Of a DNA stretch of 64,000 nt, positions 7,969 to 16,573 are shown in pieces; positions within the stretch are counted from its first letter, which is position 1; each line of letters opens with the position of its first letter. Location of the stretch: positions 62,001 to 126,000 of the forward strand of contig NZ_FNUZ01000007.1 in the NCBI RefSeq assembly GCF_900108225.1, written 5' to 3'. The position numbers were made by a program, and so were the translations under genes. Source of the DNA: Thalassococcus halodurans. GTDB taxonomy: Bacteria > Pseudomonadota > Alphaproteobacteria > Rhodobacterales > Rhodobacteraceae. Under the pieces are notes generated by a model that did no database searches, was not told the DNA's origin, and worked only from the letters and a program-made list of their open reading frames with translations.

Positions 7969-9258
7969 TCAGCGCGACGAACCCTGTGCCAGTTCCACCA
8001 TCGCCATGGTGACGCGGCTCAGTTCGTCGGGCGTGATGATGTAGGGTGGCATCGTATAGATATTGTGGCCGAAGGGACGCAGCCAGACACCTGTTTCTGG
8101 CGCGCGCGCATGGGCGATGCGTGCATCCACAGGATCGTGCATTTCTATAACGCCGATTGCGCCAAGAACGCGCACGTCCCGAACGCCCGGAAGGGTGGCG
8201 GCAGGGGCGAGGCCGTCGCGCAACTGCGCCTCGATCGACTGAACGTTTGTCTTCCAATCGCCTGAGGCGAGCAGGTCCAGACTGGCGCAGGCGGCTGCGC
8301 AGGCCAGCGGGTTGGCCATATAGGTCGGCCCGTGCATCATAACGCCAGCGGCGCTTTCGCCAATGCCGCGCGCGACCTCTTCGCTGGCGATGGTCGCGGC
8401 AAGGGTGATGTGCCCGCCGGTCAGCGCCTTGCCCAGACACAGAATGTCCGGAACGATATCCGCGTGATCCATGGCAAACATCTGCCCGGTCCGGCCAAAG
8501 CCTGTGGCGATTTCGTCAAGGATCAGAAGCACGCCATGGGCGCGGCACAGGGCCTGTGCCTGACGCAGATATTCGGGATGATAGAAATACATGCCGCCCG
8601 CACCTTGAACGACCGGTTCAAGGATCAGCGCGGCGATAGAGCGGGCGTTATGATCCAATAGATCAGAGAGCGCACCAATGCCGTTCAACGCCGGATCATC
8701 GCTCCAGTCGTCGGTCAGGCCAACAGGTGGGCGCGGCAGGAAATGCTGGATCGACAATGCACCGGCAAAAAGCCCGTGCATGCCGGTGACAGGGTCGCAA
8801 ACGCTCATCGCTTTCCACGTGTCGCCATGATAGCCGCCGCGAATGGTTGCGAATTGGGTGCGACCGGTTTCACCCTTGGCCATCTGGTATTGCACGGCCA
8901 TTTTGAGCGCGACTTCAATCGCCACGGACCCGCTGTCGGAATAGAAAATCCGGTCCAGTCCGTCGGGCAGCATCGCCACCAGTTTACGGCCCAGTTCAAT
9001 CGCCGGATCATGGGTCAGCCCACCGAACATGACATGCGGCAGCGTGTCGATCTGGGTATGCATCGCGCTGGTGATCGCAGGGTGCCTATGGCCATGGACG
9101 GCACACCACCATGACGACATCGCATCAATCATCTGTCCGCCGTCATCGCGGGTCAGCCAAACGCCTTCTGCCTTGGTGATCAAGTGCATCGGGCCGGGGG
9201 CCAGAACATTGGTGTAGGGATGCCAGAGGTGACGGGCGTCAAAGTCGAGCGGGGTCAT
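7969..9258 (-). CDS. bioA: Adenosylmethionine-8-amino-7-oxononanoate aminotransferase
   Basis: A 429-residue class-III aminotransferase converting KAPA to DAPA with S-adenosylmethionine as amino donor. Diagnostic features: an N-terminal HLWHPYTN segment, a DAMSSWWCAVHGH substrate region, D248 of LILDEIATGFGRTG and the PLP lysine K277 in CLGKALTGG. The start at 9258 is fixed by an ATGA overlap with the bioD stop; the frame continues upstream to 9366 but that extension lies inside bioD. It is the last gene of bioBFDA. Confidence 0.96.
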   Translation of the reverse strand: MTPLDFDARHLWHPYTNVLAPGPMHLITKAEGVWLTRDDGGQMIDAMSSWWCAVHGHRHPAITSAMHTQIDTLPHVMFGGLTHDPAIELGRKLVAMLPDGLDRIFYSDSGSVAIEVALKMAVQYQMAKGETGRTQFATIRGGYHGDTWKAMSVCDPVTGMHGLFAGALSIQHFLPRPPVGLTDDWSDDPALNGIGALSDLLDHNARSIAALILEPVVQGAGGMYFYHPEYLRQAQALCRAHGVLLILDEIATGFGRTGQMFAMDHADIVPDILCLGKALTGGHITLAATIASEEVARGIGESAAGVMMHGPTYMANPLACAAACASLDLLASGDWKTNVQSIEAQLRDGLAPAATLPGVRDVRVLGAIGVIEMHDPVDARIAHARAPETGVWLRPFGHNIYTMPPYIITPDELSRVTMAMVELAQGSSR

Positions 9259-9875
9259 AGCGCGGCCTTGATCGTAGCGGTGTCGACCTTCGCAAAAGCC
9301 GTGGTCAGTGTTTCGGGGGTCAGAGGCGACAGATGGGGCAGGCGGCCAAGATGTGTGGTGGCGCACATCTGGACGATGGTGTCTTCGACATCCGGTTCCG
9401 GCGCGCCGATAAAGGCCACGCCGACCACAGAACAGCCCGCGTCACGCAGCGCCATCAGGGACATGGCCGTGTGATTGATCGTTCCCAACTGGGTGCGCGC
9501 CACAAGCACGACCGGGGCCTGCCATCTGGCAAACATATCGCGGTAGAACAGCTTGCGGGTCAGGGGAACCATCACGCCGCCTGCGCCTTCAACAACAAGC
9601 GGGCCGTCGGTTACTGGCAAGGCGAGACGGTTCGGATCAATTTCGACGCCCTCGGCCTCGGCCGAAAGATGCGGTGAGGCCGGCAGTTGCAGGCGGTACG
9701 CTTCGGGCAGCGCAGGGCGACCTGACAGGCGGGCGACCTGTTCGGTGTCGGTTGCCTCTTCGAGCCCGGATTGGACGGGCTTCCAATAGGTGGCATTCAA
9801 CGCGGCGGTCAGGCCCGCGGCAAAAACGGTCTTGCCGATGCCGGTGTCGGTTCCGGTGATGACAATCGCGTTCAT
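9255..9875 (-). CDS. bioD: Dethiobiotin synthetase
   Basis: A 206-residue ATP-dependent enzyme closing the ureido ring of dethiobiotin from DAPA and CO2. The N-terminal P-loop (VITGTDTGIGKTVFAAGL) and the later VEGAGGVMVPL segment are diagnostic. ATGA-type overlaps join it to bioF upstream and bioA downstream, so the three are one translationally coupled unit. Confidence 0.95.
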   Translation of the reverse strand: MNAIVITGTDTGIGKTVFAAGLTAALNATYWKPVQSGLEEATDTEQVARLSGRPALPEAYRLQLPASPHLSAEAEGVEIDPNRLALPVTDGPLVVEGAGGVMVPLTRKLFYRDMFARWQAPVVLVARTQLGTINHTAMSLMALRDAGCSVVGVAFIGAPEPDVEDTIVQMCATTHLGRLPHLSPLTPETLTTAFAKVDTATIKAAL

Positions 9876-11005
9876 GCGGCGGCCTGCCGGTGGTGCGTCA
9901 AGGCCTCGAACAATGCGGTGATGTCGGCGTTGCTGACGTTTCCGGTGATCGAAATCCGAAGCCGCGATGTCCCCTTGGGCACGGTTGGCGGACGGATGCC
10001 GCGTACGTCAAAGCCCTGTGCTTGAAGGCCCGTCGCAATATGCATGGTCGGGGCGTCTTCGCCGATGATCACCGGAATGATCTGGCTTTTCAGGGCGTTG
10101 TCAGAAATGCCATGGGCGCTTGCCGTGGCATGGGCATGATCGATGCGGGCCCGCGCGGATGTGACCAGCGTATCGTCTGCCGCCAAATGGGCGATCGACG
10201 CACGCACCAACGCGGCGGTGAAGGGGGCAGGCGCGGTGGCAAAAATAAAGGGGCGTCCGCGATTGACCAGCATATCGATCAAAACCCGCGCACCACAAAC
10301 CAGCCCGCCGGAGACACCCAGACCCTTGCCACAGGTGTGCAGTGTCAGAACCTCGGCCTTCAGCCCGTGGGCCAGTCCGCGACCTCCCGGTCCGTAAAGG
10401 CCCGTGGCATGGGCTTCGTCCACCACAAGGATCGCGTCGGTTTCGACCGCCAAGGCATCAAATTCGGCTAAGGGGGCAAAATCGCCCTCCATCGAATAAA
10501 GGCTTTCGACTGCGATCCAGATGGATCCTGTGCCACCCTGCGTGCGCCAGTCGCGCAGCACGCGACGGGCGTCATCGGGATCGTTATGTGCAAAAGACCG
10601 GGTTTCGGCGCGACCTGCGCGCATTCCGTCATGGGTGCTGGCGTGAACGAGTTCATCATAAAGAACCAGATCGTCCGGCCCCGGAAGTGCGGCAAAAATA
10701 GCCTGATTGGCCTGAAACCCGCCAACGACAAATAGCGCGGCTTCGGCCCCGAAAAAGGCGGCGGCTTCTGCTTCAAGTGCTTCGTGTTCGGCGTGATTGC
10801 CGCGCAGCAACCGTGATCCGCCGGACCCCAAAGGCACGCCACGGGTCAGCGCATCGGCAGCGGCGGTGCGCAGGACATTAGAGTTCGCAAGGCCCAGATA
10901 GTCGTTGGATGCGAAATCCAGTCCCGCCTGCGGGATCAAGCGTCTGCGACGGTGGCGCGCGTCAAGATCGTCCAGCGACGCGGCGAGTCTGCCAAGGGCG
11001 GTCAT
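9872..11005 (-). CDS. bioF: 8-amino-7-oxononanoate synthase
   Basis: A 377-residue alpha-oxoamine synthase condensing pimeloyl-thioester with alanine. It shows [10 protein letters not shown] near the N terminus, [13 protein letters not shown] for the PLP pyridine contact and the PLP lysine in [12 protein letters not shown]. The start at 11005 ([10 protein letters not shown]) overlaps the bioB stop. A longer frame to 11152 lies within bioB and is rejected. Confidence 0.95.
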   Translation of the reverse strand: MTALGRLAASLDDLDARHRRRRLIPQAGLDFASNDYLGLANSNVLRTAAADALTRGVPLGSGGSRLLRGNHAEHEALEAEAAAFFGAEAALFVVGGFQANQAIFAALPGPDDLVLYDELVHASTHDGMRAGRAETRSFAHNDPDDARRVLRDWRTQGGTGSIWIAVESLYSMEGDFAPLAEFDALAVETDAILVVDEAHATGLYGPGGRGLAHGLKAEVLTLHTCGKGLGVSGGLVCGARVLIDMLVNRGRPFIFATAPAPFTAALVRASIAHLAADDTLVTSARARIDHAHATASAHGISDNALKSQIIPVIIGEDAPTMHIATGLQAQGFDVRGIRPPTVPKGTSRLRISITGNVSNADITALFEALTHHRQAAA

Positions 11006-11997
11006 TCTGCGGCCTTTGCGCTTTGTCCGGCGGCGGTTTCCGCCTGAATGCCCAGTTTGGCAAACAGCAGTGCATCCTTGTCTTCTTCGGGGTTTTCGGC
11101 GGTCAAAAGCGTTTCGCCCACGAACATGGAGTTTGCACCGGCAAAGAAACACATTGCCTGCATCTCTTCGCTCATGTCGGAGCGGCCTGCGGACAGGCGG
11201 ACATAGGACCGCGGCATCATGATCCGCGCCACGGCGATAATCCGGACGAAATCAATGGGGTCAACGGGGGCTGCGTCGGCCAAAGGCGTGTCCGCCTGGG
11301 GCATCAGCATGTTGACCGGAACGCTGTCGGGGGCGGGGTCAAGGTTGGCAAGCGTGACCAGCATATCCAGCCGGTCCTGCGTTTCTTCCCCCATACCCAG
11401 AATGCCGCCAGAGCAGACCTTGATCCCTGCTTCTTTCACGCGGTTCAGCGTGTCTATGCGGTCGGCGAAGGTGCGGGTGGTGATGACTTCAGGGTAGTAG
11501 CGTTCGGAGGTGTCGATGTTGTGATTGTAGTAATCCAGACCCGCGTCCCGCAGGCGTACCACCTGATTGTCGTCAAGCATGCCAAGGGTCATGCAGCTTT
11601 CCATGCCAAGGGCCCGCACGCCTTCGACCATGGCAACAAGGCTGTCCATGTCGCGGTCTTTTGGTTCACGCCACGCGGCCCCCATGCAGAACCGTGTCGC
11701 GCCGCCATCACGGGCGCGACGGGCCTCGGCCAGAACGCGTTCGACCTCGATAAGTTTCGAGGCGGGGAGTGTCGATCCGTTTCGGGCCGACTGAGAGCAA
11801 TACGAGCAATCTTCGGCGCAGCCGCCGGTTTTTATCGATAAAAGCTTCGAGGTTTGCACTTTGTTCGGATCAAAGTTCTGCCGATGGACGGTTTGTGCCT
11901 GAAACAGCAGGTCCATGAGTGGCTGGTCGTACAGGGTCTGGGCGGCCTCGCGGCTCCATTCTTTGGACGTGCTTGTCATTTTATCGATAAAATCCAT
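11002..11997 (-). CDS. bioB: Biotin synthase
   Basis: A radical-SAM enzyme that inserts sulfur into dethiobiotin. The cluster motif C60-x3-C64-x2-C67 lies in [16 protein letters not shown]. Length is 331 residues from ATG 11997; ATG 11979 gives 325. Neither start has an obvious ribosome-binding site. The later start would leave the exact BioR-type box at 11981-11990 in the untranslated leader. A second exact box lies inside the coding sequence at 11832-11841. It heads bioBFDA. No bioC, bioH or bioZ is in the window. Confidence 0.95.
   Translation of the reverse strand: MDFIDKMTSTSKEWSREAAQTLYDQPLMDLLFQAQTVHRQNFDPNKVQTSKLLSIKTGGCAEDCSYCSQSARNGSTLPASKLIEVERVLAEARRARDGGATRFCMGAAWREPKDRDMDSLVAMVEGVRALGMESCMTLGMLDDNQVVRLRDAGLDYYNHNIDTSERYYPEVITTRTFADRIDTLNRVKEAGIKVCSGGILGMGEETQDRLDMLVTLANLDPAPDSVPVNMLMPQADTPLADAAPVDPIDFVRIIAVARIMMPRSYVRLSAGRSDMSEEMQAMCFFAGANSMFVGETLLTAENPEEDKDALLFAKLGIQAETAAGQSAKAAE
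11832..11841. promoter_or_regulatory. BioR-type box inside the bioB coding region
   Basis: TTATCGATAA, a perfect palindrome matching the published alphaproteobacterial BioR consensus TTATMKATAA. It lies within bioB codons about 52-56 and uses TTA (Leu) and ATA (Ile), codons uncommon in this GC-rich DNA. Function is inferred. Confidence 0.45.
11981..11990. promoter_or_regulatory. BioR-type box at the bioB start
   Basis: TTATCGATAA, a perfect match to TTATMKATAA, immediately around the alternative bioB start codons. A GntR-type BioR repressor bound here would block early elongation or initiation. The bioR gene is not in the window. Confidence 0.65.
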
Positions 11998-12021
11998 GCG
12001 ATTTTCTGTTTGGGTATTTTT

Positions 12022-12031
12022 TTATCGATTG
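12022..12031. promoter_or_regulatory. Degenerate BioR-type box in the bioB promoter region
   Basis: TTATCGATTG matches 8 of 10 positions of TTATMKATAA. It lies 41 bases from the exact box at 11981 and about where the bioB -10 region would fall. Confidence 0.35.
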
Positions 12032-12056
12032 TGGGCTGACTGACAAGCCCATTTTT
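12032..12056 (+). terminator. Possible rho-independent terminator or bidirectional hairpin
   Basis: TGGGCT and AGCCCA (6-bp stem, 8-base loop) followed by TTTTT on the plus strand, between the bioB promoter and the TPP riboswitch. No upstream plus-strand gene needs it; it could insulate the thi operon from antisense transcription. The stem is short, so confidence is low. Confidence 0.25.
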
Positions 12057-12135
12057 GGTCGCAGCCCCTTGGTCAACAGGCCACGATTTTTCGCCCCTTG
12101 CCAAAAACCCAGGCCGGACATAGCGTTACGCCGAA

Positions 12136-12219
12136 TCCGTTGGGGTGCCCGTCATCGGGCTGAGAGGCGTCAGTCAACCCATCGAACCTGATCCGGACAA
12201 TACCGGCGTAGGGAACGGA
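12136..12219 (+). ncRNA. TPP riboswitch (THI element) upstream of the thi operon
   Basis: The conserved aptamer parts are all present in order: the P1 arm TCCGTT, GGGGTGC, CTGAGAGG, an ACCC, GAACCTGATCCGG, the TAATACC-like ACAATACC, CGTAGGGA and the closing AACGGA arm. It senses thiamin pyrophosphate and controls the thiamin operon starting at thiD. The region after it (12220-12289) holds pairing segments that can act as a translational expression platform. Confidence 0.95.
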
Positions 12220-12231
12220 AGCGCGCTAGAT

Positions 12232-12289
12232 GGCACCCCATGCCGTTTTGCCTTTTGTTTGCTGTGCCGTTCCCTTGATGGAGGCACAG
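12232..12289 (+). promoter_or_regulatory. Putative riboswitch expression platform sequestering the thiD ribosome-binding site
   Basis: CTGTGCC (12262-12268) pairs exactly with GGCACAG (12283-12289), which overlaps the GGAGG ribosome-binding site (12280-12284). GGCAC at 12232-12236 can compete for the same GTGCC. GGCACCCCA (12232-12240) is also exactly complementary to TGGGGTGCC (12141-12149) inside the aptamer. Three mutually exclusive helices indicate a switch; which state is ON cannot be settled by eye. Confidence 0.6.
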
Positions 12290-13084
12290 TTGGGGACGAT
12301 CGCAAAATTACTGATTATCGCAGGCTCTGACAGCGGCGGCGGCGCCGGGATACAGGCCGATCTGAAATCCGCATCCGCGCGCGGCGTCTATGCCATGACA
12401 GCCGTCACCGCGATCACCGCGCAGAACACCCAAGGGGTGCAGGCGGTTCAGATGATGTCGCCCGACATGGTTGCCGCGCAAATCCGGTCGGTCCTGTCGG
12501 ACATTCCGCCGGATGCCATCAAGATCGGCATGTTGGGCACTGCCGAGATCGTCGAAGCTGTCGCTGATGCGCTGGCGGAGTATCGCGGCCCTATCGTTCT
12601 TGATCCGGTGATGGTGGCGAAATCCGGTGATGCCTTGCTGGACGACACGGCAGTTGATGCGCTGACGCGGCGCTTGCTGCCGCGTGCTGCGTTGTTGACG
12701 CCGAACCTGCCCGAGGCCGCGCGGTTGCTGGATGGTGCAATGGCTGGCGACCCGCAGGCGCAGGGTCAGGCGCTGCGGGCGCTTGGGCCGCAGGCGGTTT
12801 TGATGAAAGGCGGCCACGCCGATGGTGCGCTGTGCGAGGATTTTCTTGTTGAAGCGGATGACATGACCCGCTTTGCCGCGCCGCGCGTGGATACGCGCAA
12901 CACGCACGGCACGGGGTGTTCGATGTCCTCGGCCATCGCGTCCGAGCTAGCAAAGGGCCGTGACATGAAAACTGCGGTGCAGGTGGCGCACGACTGGTTG
13001 CATCAGGCGATCCTCGCAGCGGATCAACTGGACGTCGGGCAGGGGCACGGGCCGGTTCATCATTTCCACGCGATGTGGCCATGA
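12290..13084 (+). CDS. thiD: Hydroxymethylpyrimidine/phosphomethylpyrimidine kinase
   Basis: A ribokinase-fold enzyme phosphorylating HMP and HMP-P. It starts with LLIIAGSDSGGGAGIQADLK, and has KIGMLGTAEIVEAVA, VLDPVMVAKSGD and the catalytic NTHGTGCSMSSAIA motif, ending with GHGPVHHFH as in enteric ThiD. I prefer the TTG at 12290 (264 residues) because GGAGG lies 5 bases upstream and the length fits the family. An in-frame ATG at 12278 would overlap that site, and an ATG at 12230 adds an unrelated leader. It is the first gene after the TPP riboswitch and overlaps thiO by ATGA. Confidence 0.94.
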   Translation: MGTIAKLLIIAGSDSGGGAGIQADLKSASARGVYAMTAVTAITAQNTQGVQAVQMMSPDMVAAQIRSVLSDIPPDAIKIGMLGTAEIVEAVADALAEYRGPIVLDPVMVAKSGDALLDDTAVDALTRRLLPRAALLTPNLPEAARLLDGAMAGDPQAQGQALRALGPQAVLMKGGHADGALCEDFLVEADDMTRFAAPRVDTRNTHGTGCSMSSAIASELAKGRDMKTAVQVAHDWLHQAILAADQLDVGQGHGPVHHFHAMWP

Positions 13085-14040
13085 CCGGGGTCACGATCCT
13101 TGGGGCCGGAGTTGCGGGGCTGTGCGTCGCACACGAGCTGACGACGCGGGGGGCATCGGTGCGTCTGATCGATCCGCAGGGCGGTTTGACCGGATGTTCG
13201 CGTTATGCCGGCGGCATGCTGGCCCCGTTTTGCGAAGGCGAAACCGCCGTGACAGAAGTTGTCACCTTGGGGCAGGGGGCTGCCGATTGGTGGGCGGCGG
13301 CGGGCGTTCAGGTGGAACGGCGCGGCACATTGGTGGTGGCTTTGGGCCGTGACCAGCGCGAACTGGTGCGGTTCGGCCGTCGCGTGCCCCAGCATCGTGC
13401 CCTGTCCGCCCCTGAGATTTCTGAACTGGAACCGGCGCTGGCAGATCGTTTTCAAAAGGCCCTTTTTATTCAGGACGAAGCCCATCTTGATCCGCGCAAA
13501 GCCCTGTCTGTTTTGCGCGACGGTCTTGCGCGGCGGGGTGTTTCTATCGTCACGGATGGCCCGATATCGGGTCAGTTGATCGACTGTCGCGGGTTGGCGG
13601 CACGGGAAGATCTGCTGAAACTGCGCGGCGTTCGGGGCGAGATGGTGATCCTTCGCGCCCCTGATGTGACCCTGCACCGGCCCATCAGGATGCTGCATCC
13701 GCGCCACCCCATTTACATCGTACCCCGTGGCGAAGGACTCTACATGCTGGGGGCGACCCAGATCGAAAGCGGCGATCAGGGGCCAGCACGGTTGCGCGGC
13801 ATCGCCGAGCTTTTGAATGCCGCCTACGCATTGCACCCCGCCTTTGCCGAGGCCGAGGTGCTGGAAATCGGCGCCGACGCGCGCCCCGCTTTTCCCGACA
13901 ACATGCCGCGCGTGGTGAAGGCACCGGATCGTATCCACGTCAACGGTCTGTTCCGCCACGGATTTTTGATGGCCCCCGCGTTGGCCCAAGAAGCGGCGAC
14001 GCTTGTTTTGAACTCCAGAAAACCGGAGCACATTGAATGA
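13081..14040 (+). CDS. thiO: Glycine oxidase ThiO (thiamin thiazole synthesis)
   Basis: A 319-residue FAD-dependent amine oxidase. The N-terminal Rossmann motif (TILGAGVAGLCVAHEL) binds FAD, and the C-terminal ARPAFPDN...VNGLFRHGFLMAPALA segment is typical of ThiO. It oxidises glycine to dehydroglycine for thiazole assembly. The ATG at 13081 overlaps the thiD stop; a GTG two codons upstream is possible. The stop overlaps thiS. Confidence 0.93.
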   Translation: MTGVTILGAGVAGLCVAHELTTRGASVRLIDPQGGLTGCSRYAGGMLAPFCEGETAVTEVVTLGQGAADWWAAAGVQVERRGTLVVALGRDQRELVRFGRRVPQHRALSAPEISELEPALADRFQKALFIQDEAHLDPRKALSVLRDGLARRGVSIVTDGPISGQLIDCRGLAAREDLLKLRGVRGEMVILRAPDVTLHRPIRMLHPRHPIYIVPRGEGLYMLGATQIESGDQGPARLRGIAELLNAAYALHPAFAEAEVLEIGADARPAFPDNMPRVVKAPDRIHVNGLFRHGFLMAPALAQEAATLVLNSRKPEHIE

Positions 14041-14234
14041 AGATCACAGTGAACGGAACCGTGCAGGAGGTGTCTGCACAGACGCTTGATGCCGCCCTGG
14101 CTGAGCTTGGCTATGGCGATGCGCGCGTGGCCACCGCGTTGAACGCCAATTTTGTGCCTGCCGCGATGCGCGCGTCGCAAAGCCTTGAAGCGGGGGATCA
14201 GCTTGAAATCCTCGCCCCGAAGCAAGGGGGCTGA
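14037..14234 (+). CDS. thiS: Sulfur carrier protein ThiS
   Basis: A 65-residue ubiquitin-fold carrier ending in the obligatory Gly-Gly, which is adenylated by ThiF and converted to a thiocarboxylate that donates sulfur to ThiG. The start MKITVNG is typical. It overlaps thiO by ATGA and is followed by thiG one base after its stop. Confidence 0.95.
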   Translation: MKITVNGTVQEVSAQTLDAALAELGYGDARVATALNANFVPAAMRASQSLEAGDQLEILAPKQGG

Positions 14235-14235
14235 G

Positions 14236-15000
14236 ATGCCGGTTTTTTATGAAACAGAGATCGCGTCGCCCCTGATGCTGGGCACGGCGCTATATCCGTC
14301 ACCTGATGTTTTGGCAGATGCCTTCCGCCGGTCCGGAGCGGGCGTGGCGACGGTGTCGTTGCGCCGCGAGTCTGCGGGTGGCGGCGATTTTTGGGAGCTG
14401 ATCCGCGAACTGGATATCCCCGTTCTGCCGAACACGGCAGGCTGTCATTCCGTGCGCGAGGCGGTGACCACGGCGCACATGGCCCGCGAGGTTTTCGACA
14501 CAGATTGGATCAAGCTTGAGGTGATCGGCCATGCCGACACCTTGCAGCCGGACCCGTTCGGGCTTGTCGAGGCGGCGCGCATTCTGTCCGAAGACGGGTT
14601 CCGCGTATTTCCCTATACCACCGAAGACGGCGTTCTTGCGGGCAAACTGCTGGACGCTGGCTGCGAGGTGTTGATGCCGTGGGGTGCTCCGATTGGCACA
14701 GGGCGCGGGTTGATGAACCCCTACGGTCTGCGCACGCTGCGGGCCCAGTTTCCCGAGGTGCCGATGGTGGTGGACGCGGGGCTCGGGCTGCCCAGTCATG
14801 CGGCGCAGGTGATGGAGATGGGGTTCGATGCGGTCCTGTTGAACACCGCCGTTGCGCAGGCCGGTGATCCGGCGGCGATGGCCGAAGGCTTTGCGCTGGC
14901 GCTGCGCGCCGGAAAGCTGGCCTATGACGCTGACCCGATGGAGCCGCGCGATATGGCGCAGCCGTCAACACCCCTGATGGGATTGGCGGTGCTGGAATGA
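14236..15000 (+). CDS. thiG: Thiazole synthase
   Basis: A 254-residue TIM-barrel enzyme forming the thiazole phosphate from deoxyxylulose 5-phosphate, dehydroglycine and ThiS thiocarboxylate. The Schiff-base lysine is K93 in [22 protein letters not shown] and [24 protein letters not shown] are family signatures. The start at 14236 follows a GGGGG-containing site; an upstream frame to 14152 lies inside thiS. It overlaps thiE. Confidence 0.96.
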   Translation: MPVFYETEIASPLMLGTALYPSPDVLADAFRRSGAGVATVSLRRESAGGGDFWELIRELDIPVLPNTAGCHSVREAVTTAHMAREVFDTDWIKLEVIGHADTLQPDPFGLVEAARILSEDGFRVFPYTTEDGVLAGKLLDAGCEVLMPWGAPIGTGRGLMNPYGLRTLRAQFPEVPMVVDAGLGLPSHAAQVMEMGFDAVLLNTAVAQAGDPAAMAEGFALALRAGKLAYDADPMEPRDMAQPSTPLMGLAVLE

Positions 15001-15593
15001 CGCTGGATCGTTTCTATCCGATTTTCGACCATCCCGATTGGCTGGAACGTGCGCTGCCCTTGGGGGTCAAGCTTGTGCAGTTACGGGCCAAGGATTGTGC
15101 GCCCGATGACCTGAAACAGCGGATCGAACGGTCGCGTGATTTGTGCCGCGAGGCTGGGGCCGTGTTGGTGGTCAATGATCACTGGGAACTGGCGATCGAG
15201 CTGGGATGCGATTGGGTGCATCTGGGGCAAGAGGACCTTGATAGTGCGGATCTGAACGCCCTTCGTGCCGCGGATATCCGGTTCGGCCTGTCGACCCATG
15301 ACGAAGATGAACTGGACAGGGCGTTGGCCTGTGATCCGGGGTACATCGCGCTTGGGCCAGTATGGCCGACCATCCTGAAAAAAATGAAGTGGCACGAACA
15401 GGGGCTGGATCGTGTGACCGAATGGAAACGCCGGATCGGTGATCTGCCTCTGGTCGCCATTGGGGGTTTGTCGGTCGAACGCGCGCCTTCGGCCTTTGCG
15501 GCGGGGGCCGATATCGTGTCGGTGGTGACGGATATCACGCTGAATGCCGATCCCGAGGCCCGCATCTGCGACTGGATCGAGGTCACGCGATGA
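14997..15593 (+). CDS. thiE: Thiamine-phosphate synthase
   Basis: A 198-residue TIM-barrel protein coupling HMP pyrophosphate and thiazole phosphate. Motifs: [34 protein letters not shown], and the phosphate-binding end [24 protein letters not shown]. The usual GPVFPT/STK loop is changed to [10 protein letters not shown], which still places lysines at the pyrophosphate site. Overlaps ATGA with thiG and thiF. Confidence 0.92.
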   Translation: MTLDRFYPIFDHPDWLERALPLGVKLVQLRAKDCAPDDLKQRIERSRDLCREAGAVLVVNDHWELAIELGCDWVHLGQEDLDSADLNALRAADIRFGLSTHDEDELDRALACDPGYIALGPVWPTILKKMKWHEQGLDRVTEWKRRIGDLPLVAIGGLSVERAPSAFAAGADIVSVVTDITLNADPEARICDWIEVTR

Positions 15594-16561
15594 CCCGCTA
15601 TGCCCGTCAGCAGGCGGTAATCGGGGCCGAGGCGCAGGCACGTTTGGCCAAGGCATCTGTTCTGGTTGTGGGGGCAGGGGGCCTGGCCGCGCCGGTGTTG
15701 CAATATCTTGCTGGCGCCGGTGTCGGCAGCTTGCGGGTTGTGGATGCGGATGTGGTCAGCCTGAGCAACTTGCACCGCCAGACGCTTTTTCGCGCGGCTC
15801 AGATCGGGATGCCAAAGGTGATTGCGGTGCAAGAGGCACTAAGCGGTCTGAACCCGGATGTCCGGATCATTGCTGAACAGGCGGCCCTTATGCCCGCGAA
15901 CGCGGAAGCGTTGTGCGATGGGGCGACGGTTGTTCTGGATTGCGCCGACAGCTTTGCGGTCAGCTATATCCTGTCCGACGTTTGCAAGGATCAGGGTATT
16001 CCGTTGATCAGCGCATCGGTCAGTGGAACGGATGGCTACGTCGGCGGATTTTGCGGGGGAAAGCCGTCGCTGCGCGCGGTGTTTCCGGACCTGCCGGAAC
16101 ATTTGGGGTCCTGCGCGGTCGAGGGTGTTCTGGGCCCTGTCGTTGGTGTGATCGGCAGCCTTCAGGCGCAGATGGCGCTGACCGTTGCTGCGGGCGATCC
16201 GGCCCCGTTGGGGCAGATCACAACCTTTGACGCCGCAGGCCAACGGTTTGGCGGGTTCCGGTTTGATAGCGCCCCCGAACCCGACCGGCAGGCCGTGTTC
16301 ATCGACCCCGATGCGGTGCGCACCGACGATTGGCTTGTGGATCTGCGCGGCGCGGAAGAAGCGCCGCTTGTCCACCCTGATGCGCGCCGCCTGACTGTCG
16401 ACACCTTCGGCCCCGATGGCCCTATGCCCGAAGCAGGCCAACGCGCCGTGCTTTGTTGTAAATCCGGACTGCGCGCATGGACTGCTGCGCAGCGCCTTTC
16501 TCTTGTGTGGCAGGGCGACATTGCCCTGATCGCGCTGCCTGATTTTCCGAATAATTCCTGA
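15590..16561 (+). CDS. thiF: ThiS adenylyltransferase ThiF with C-terminal rhodanese-like domain
   Basis: A 323-residue E1-like protein. Residues about 1-235 are the ThiF/MoeB fold (VLVVGAGGLAAPVLQYLAGAGVG ATP-binding motif, VVDADVVSLSNLHRQ, LDCADSFAVSY). Residues about 245-323 look like a shortened rhodanese with cysteines in AVLCCKSGLRAW, which could hold persulfide sulfur for ThiS. This fusion is known in the ThiF/MoeB family. The truncated rhodanese part is the less certain half. It overlaps thiE and precedes the importer genes. Confidence 0.9.
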   Translation: MTRYARQQAVIGAEAQARLAKASVLVVGAGGLAAPVLQYLAGAGVGSLRVVDADVVSLSNLHRQTLFRAAQIGMPKVIAVQEALSGLNPDVRIIAEQAALMPANAEALCDGATVVLDCADSFAVSYILSDVCKDQGIPLISASVSGTDGYVGGFCGGKPSLRAVFPDLPEHLGSCAVEGVLGPVVGVIGSLQAQMALTVAAGDPAPLGQITTFDAAGQRFGGFRFDSAPEPDRQAVFIDPDAVRTDDWLVDLRGAEEAPLVHPDARRLTVDTFGPDGPMPEAGQRAVLCCKSGLRAWTAAQRLSLVWQGDIALIALPDFPNNS

Positions 16562-16573
16562 AGGAGACCTCTT

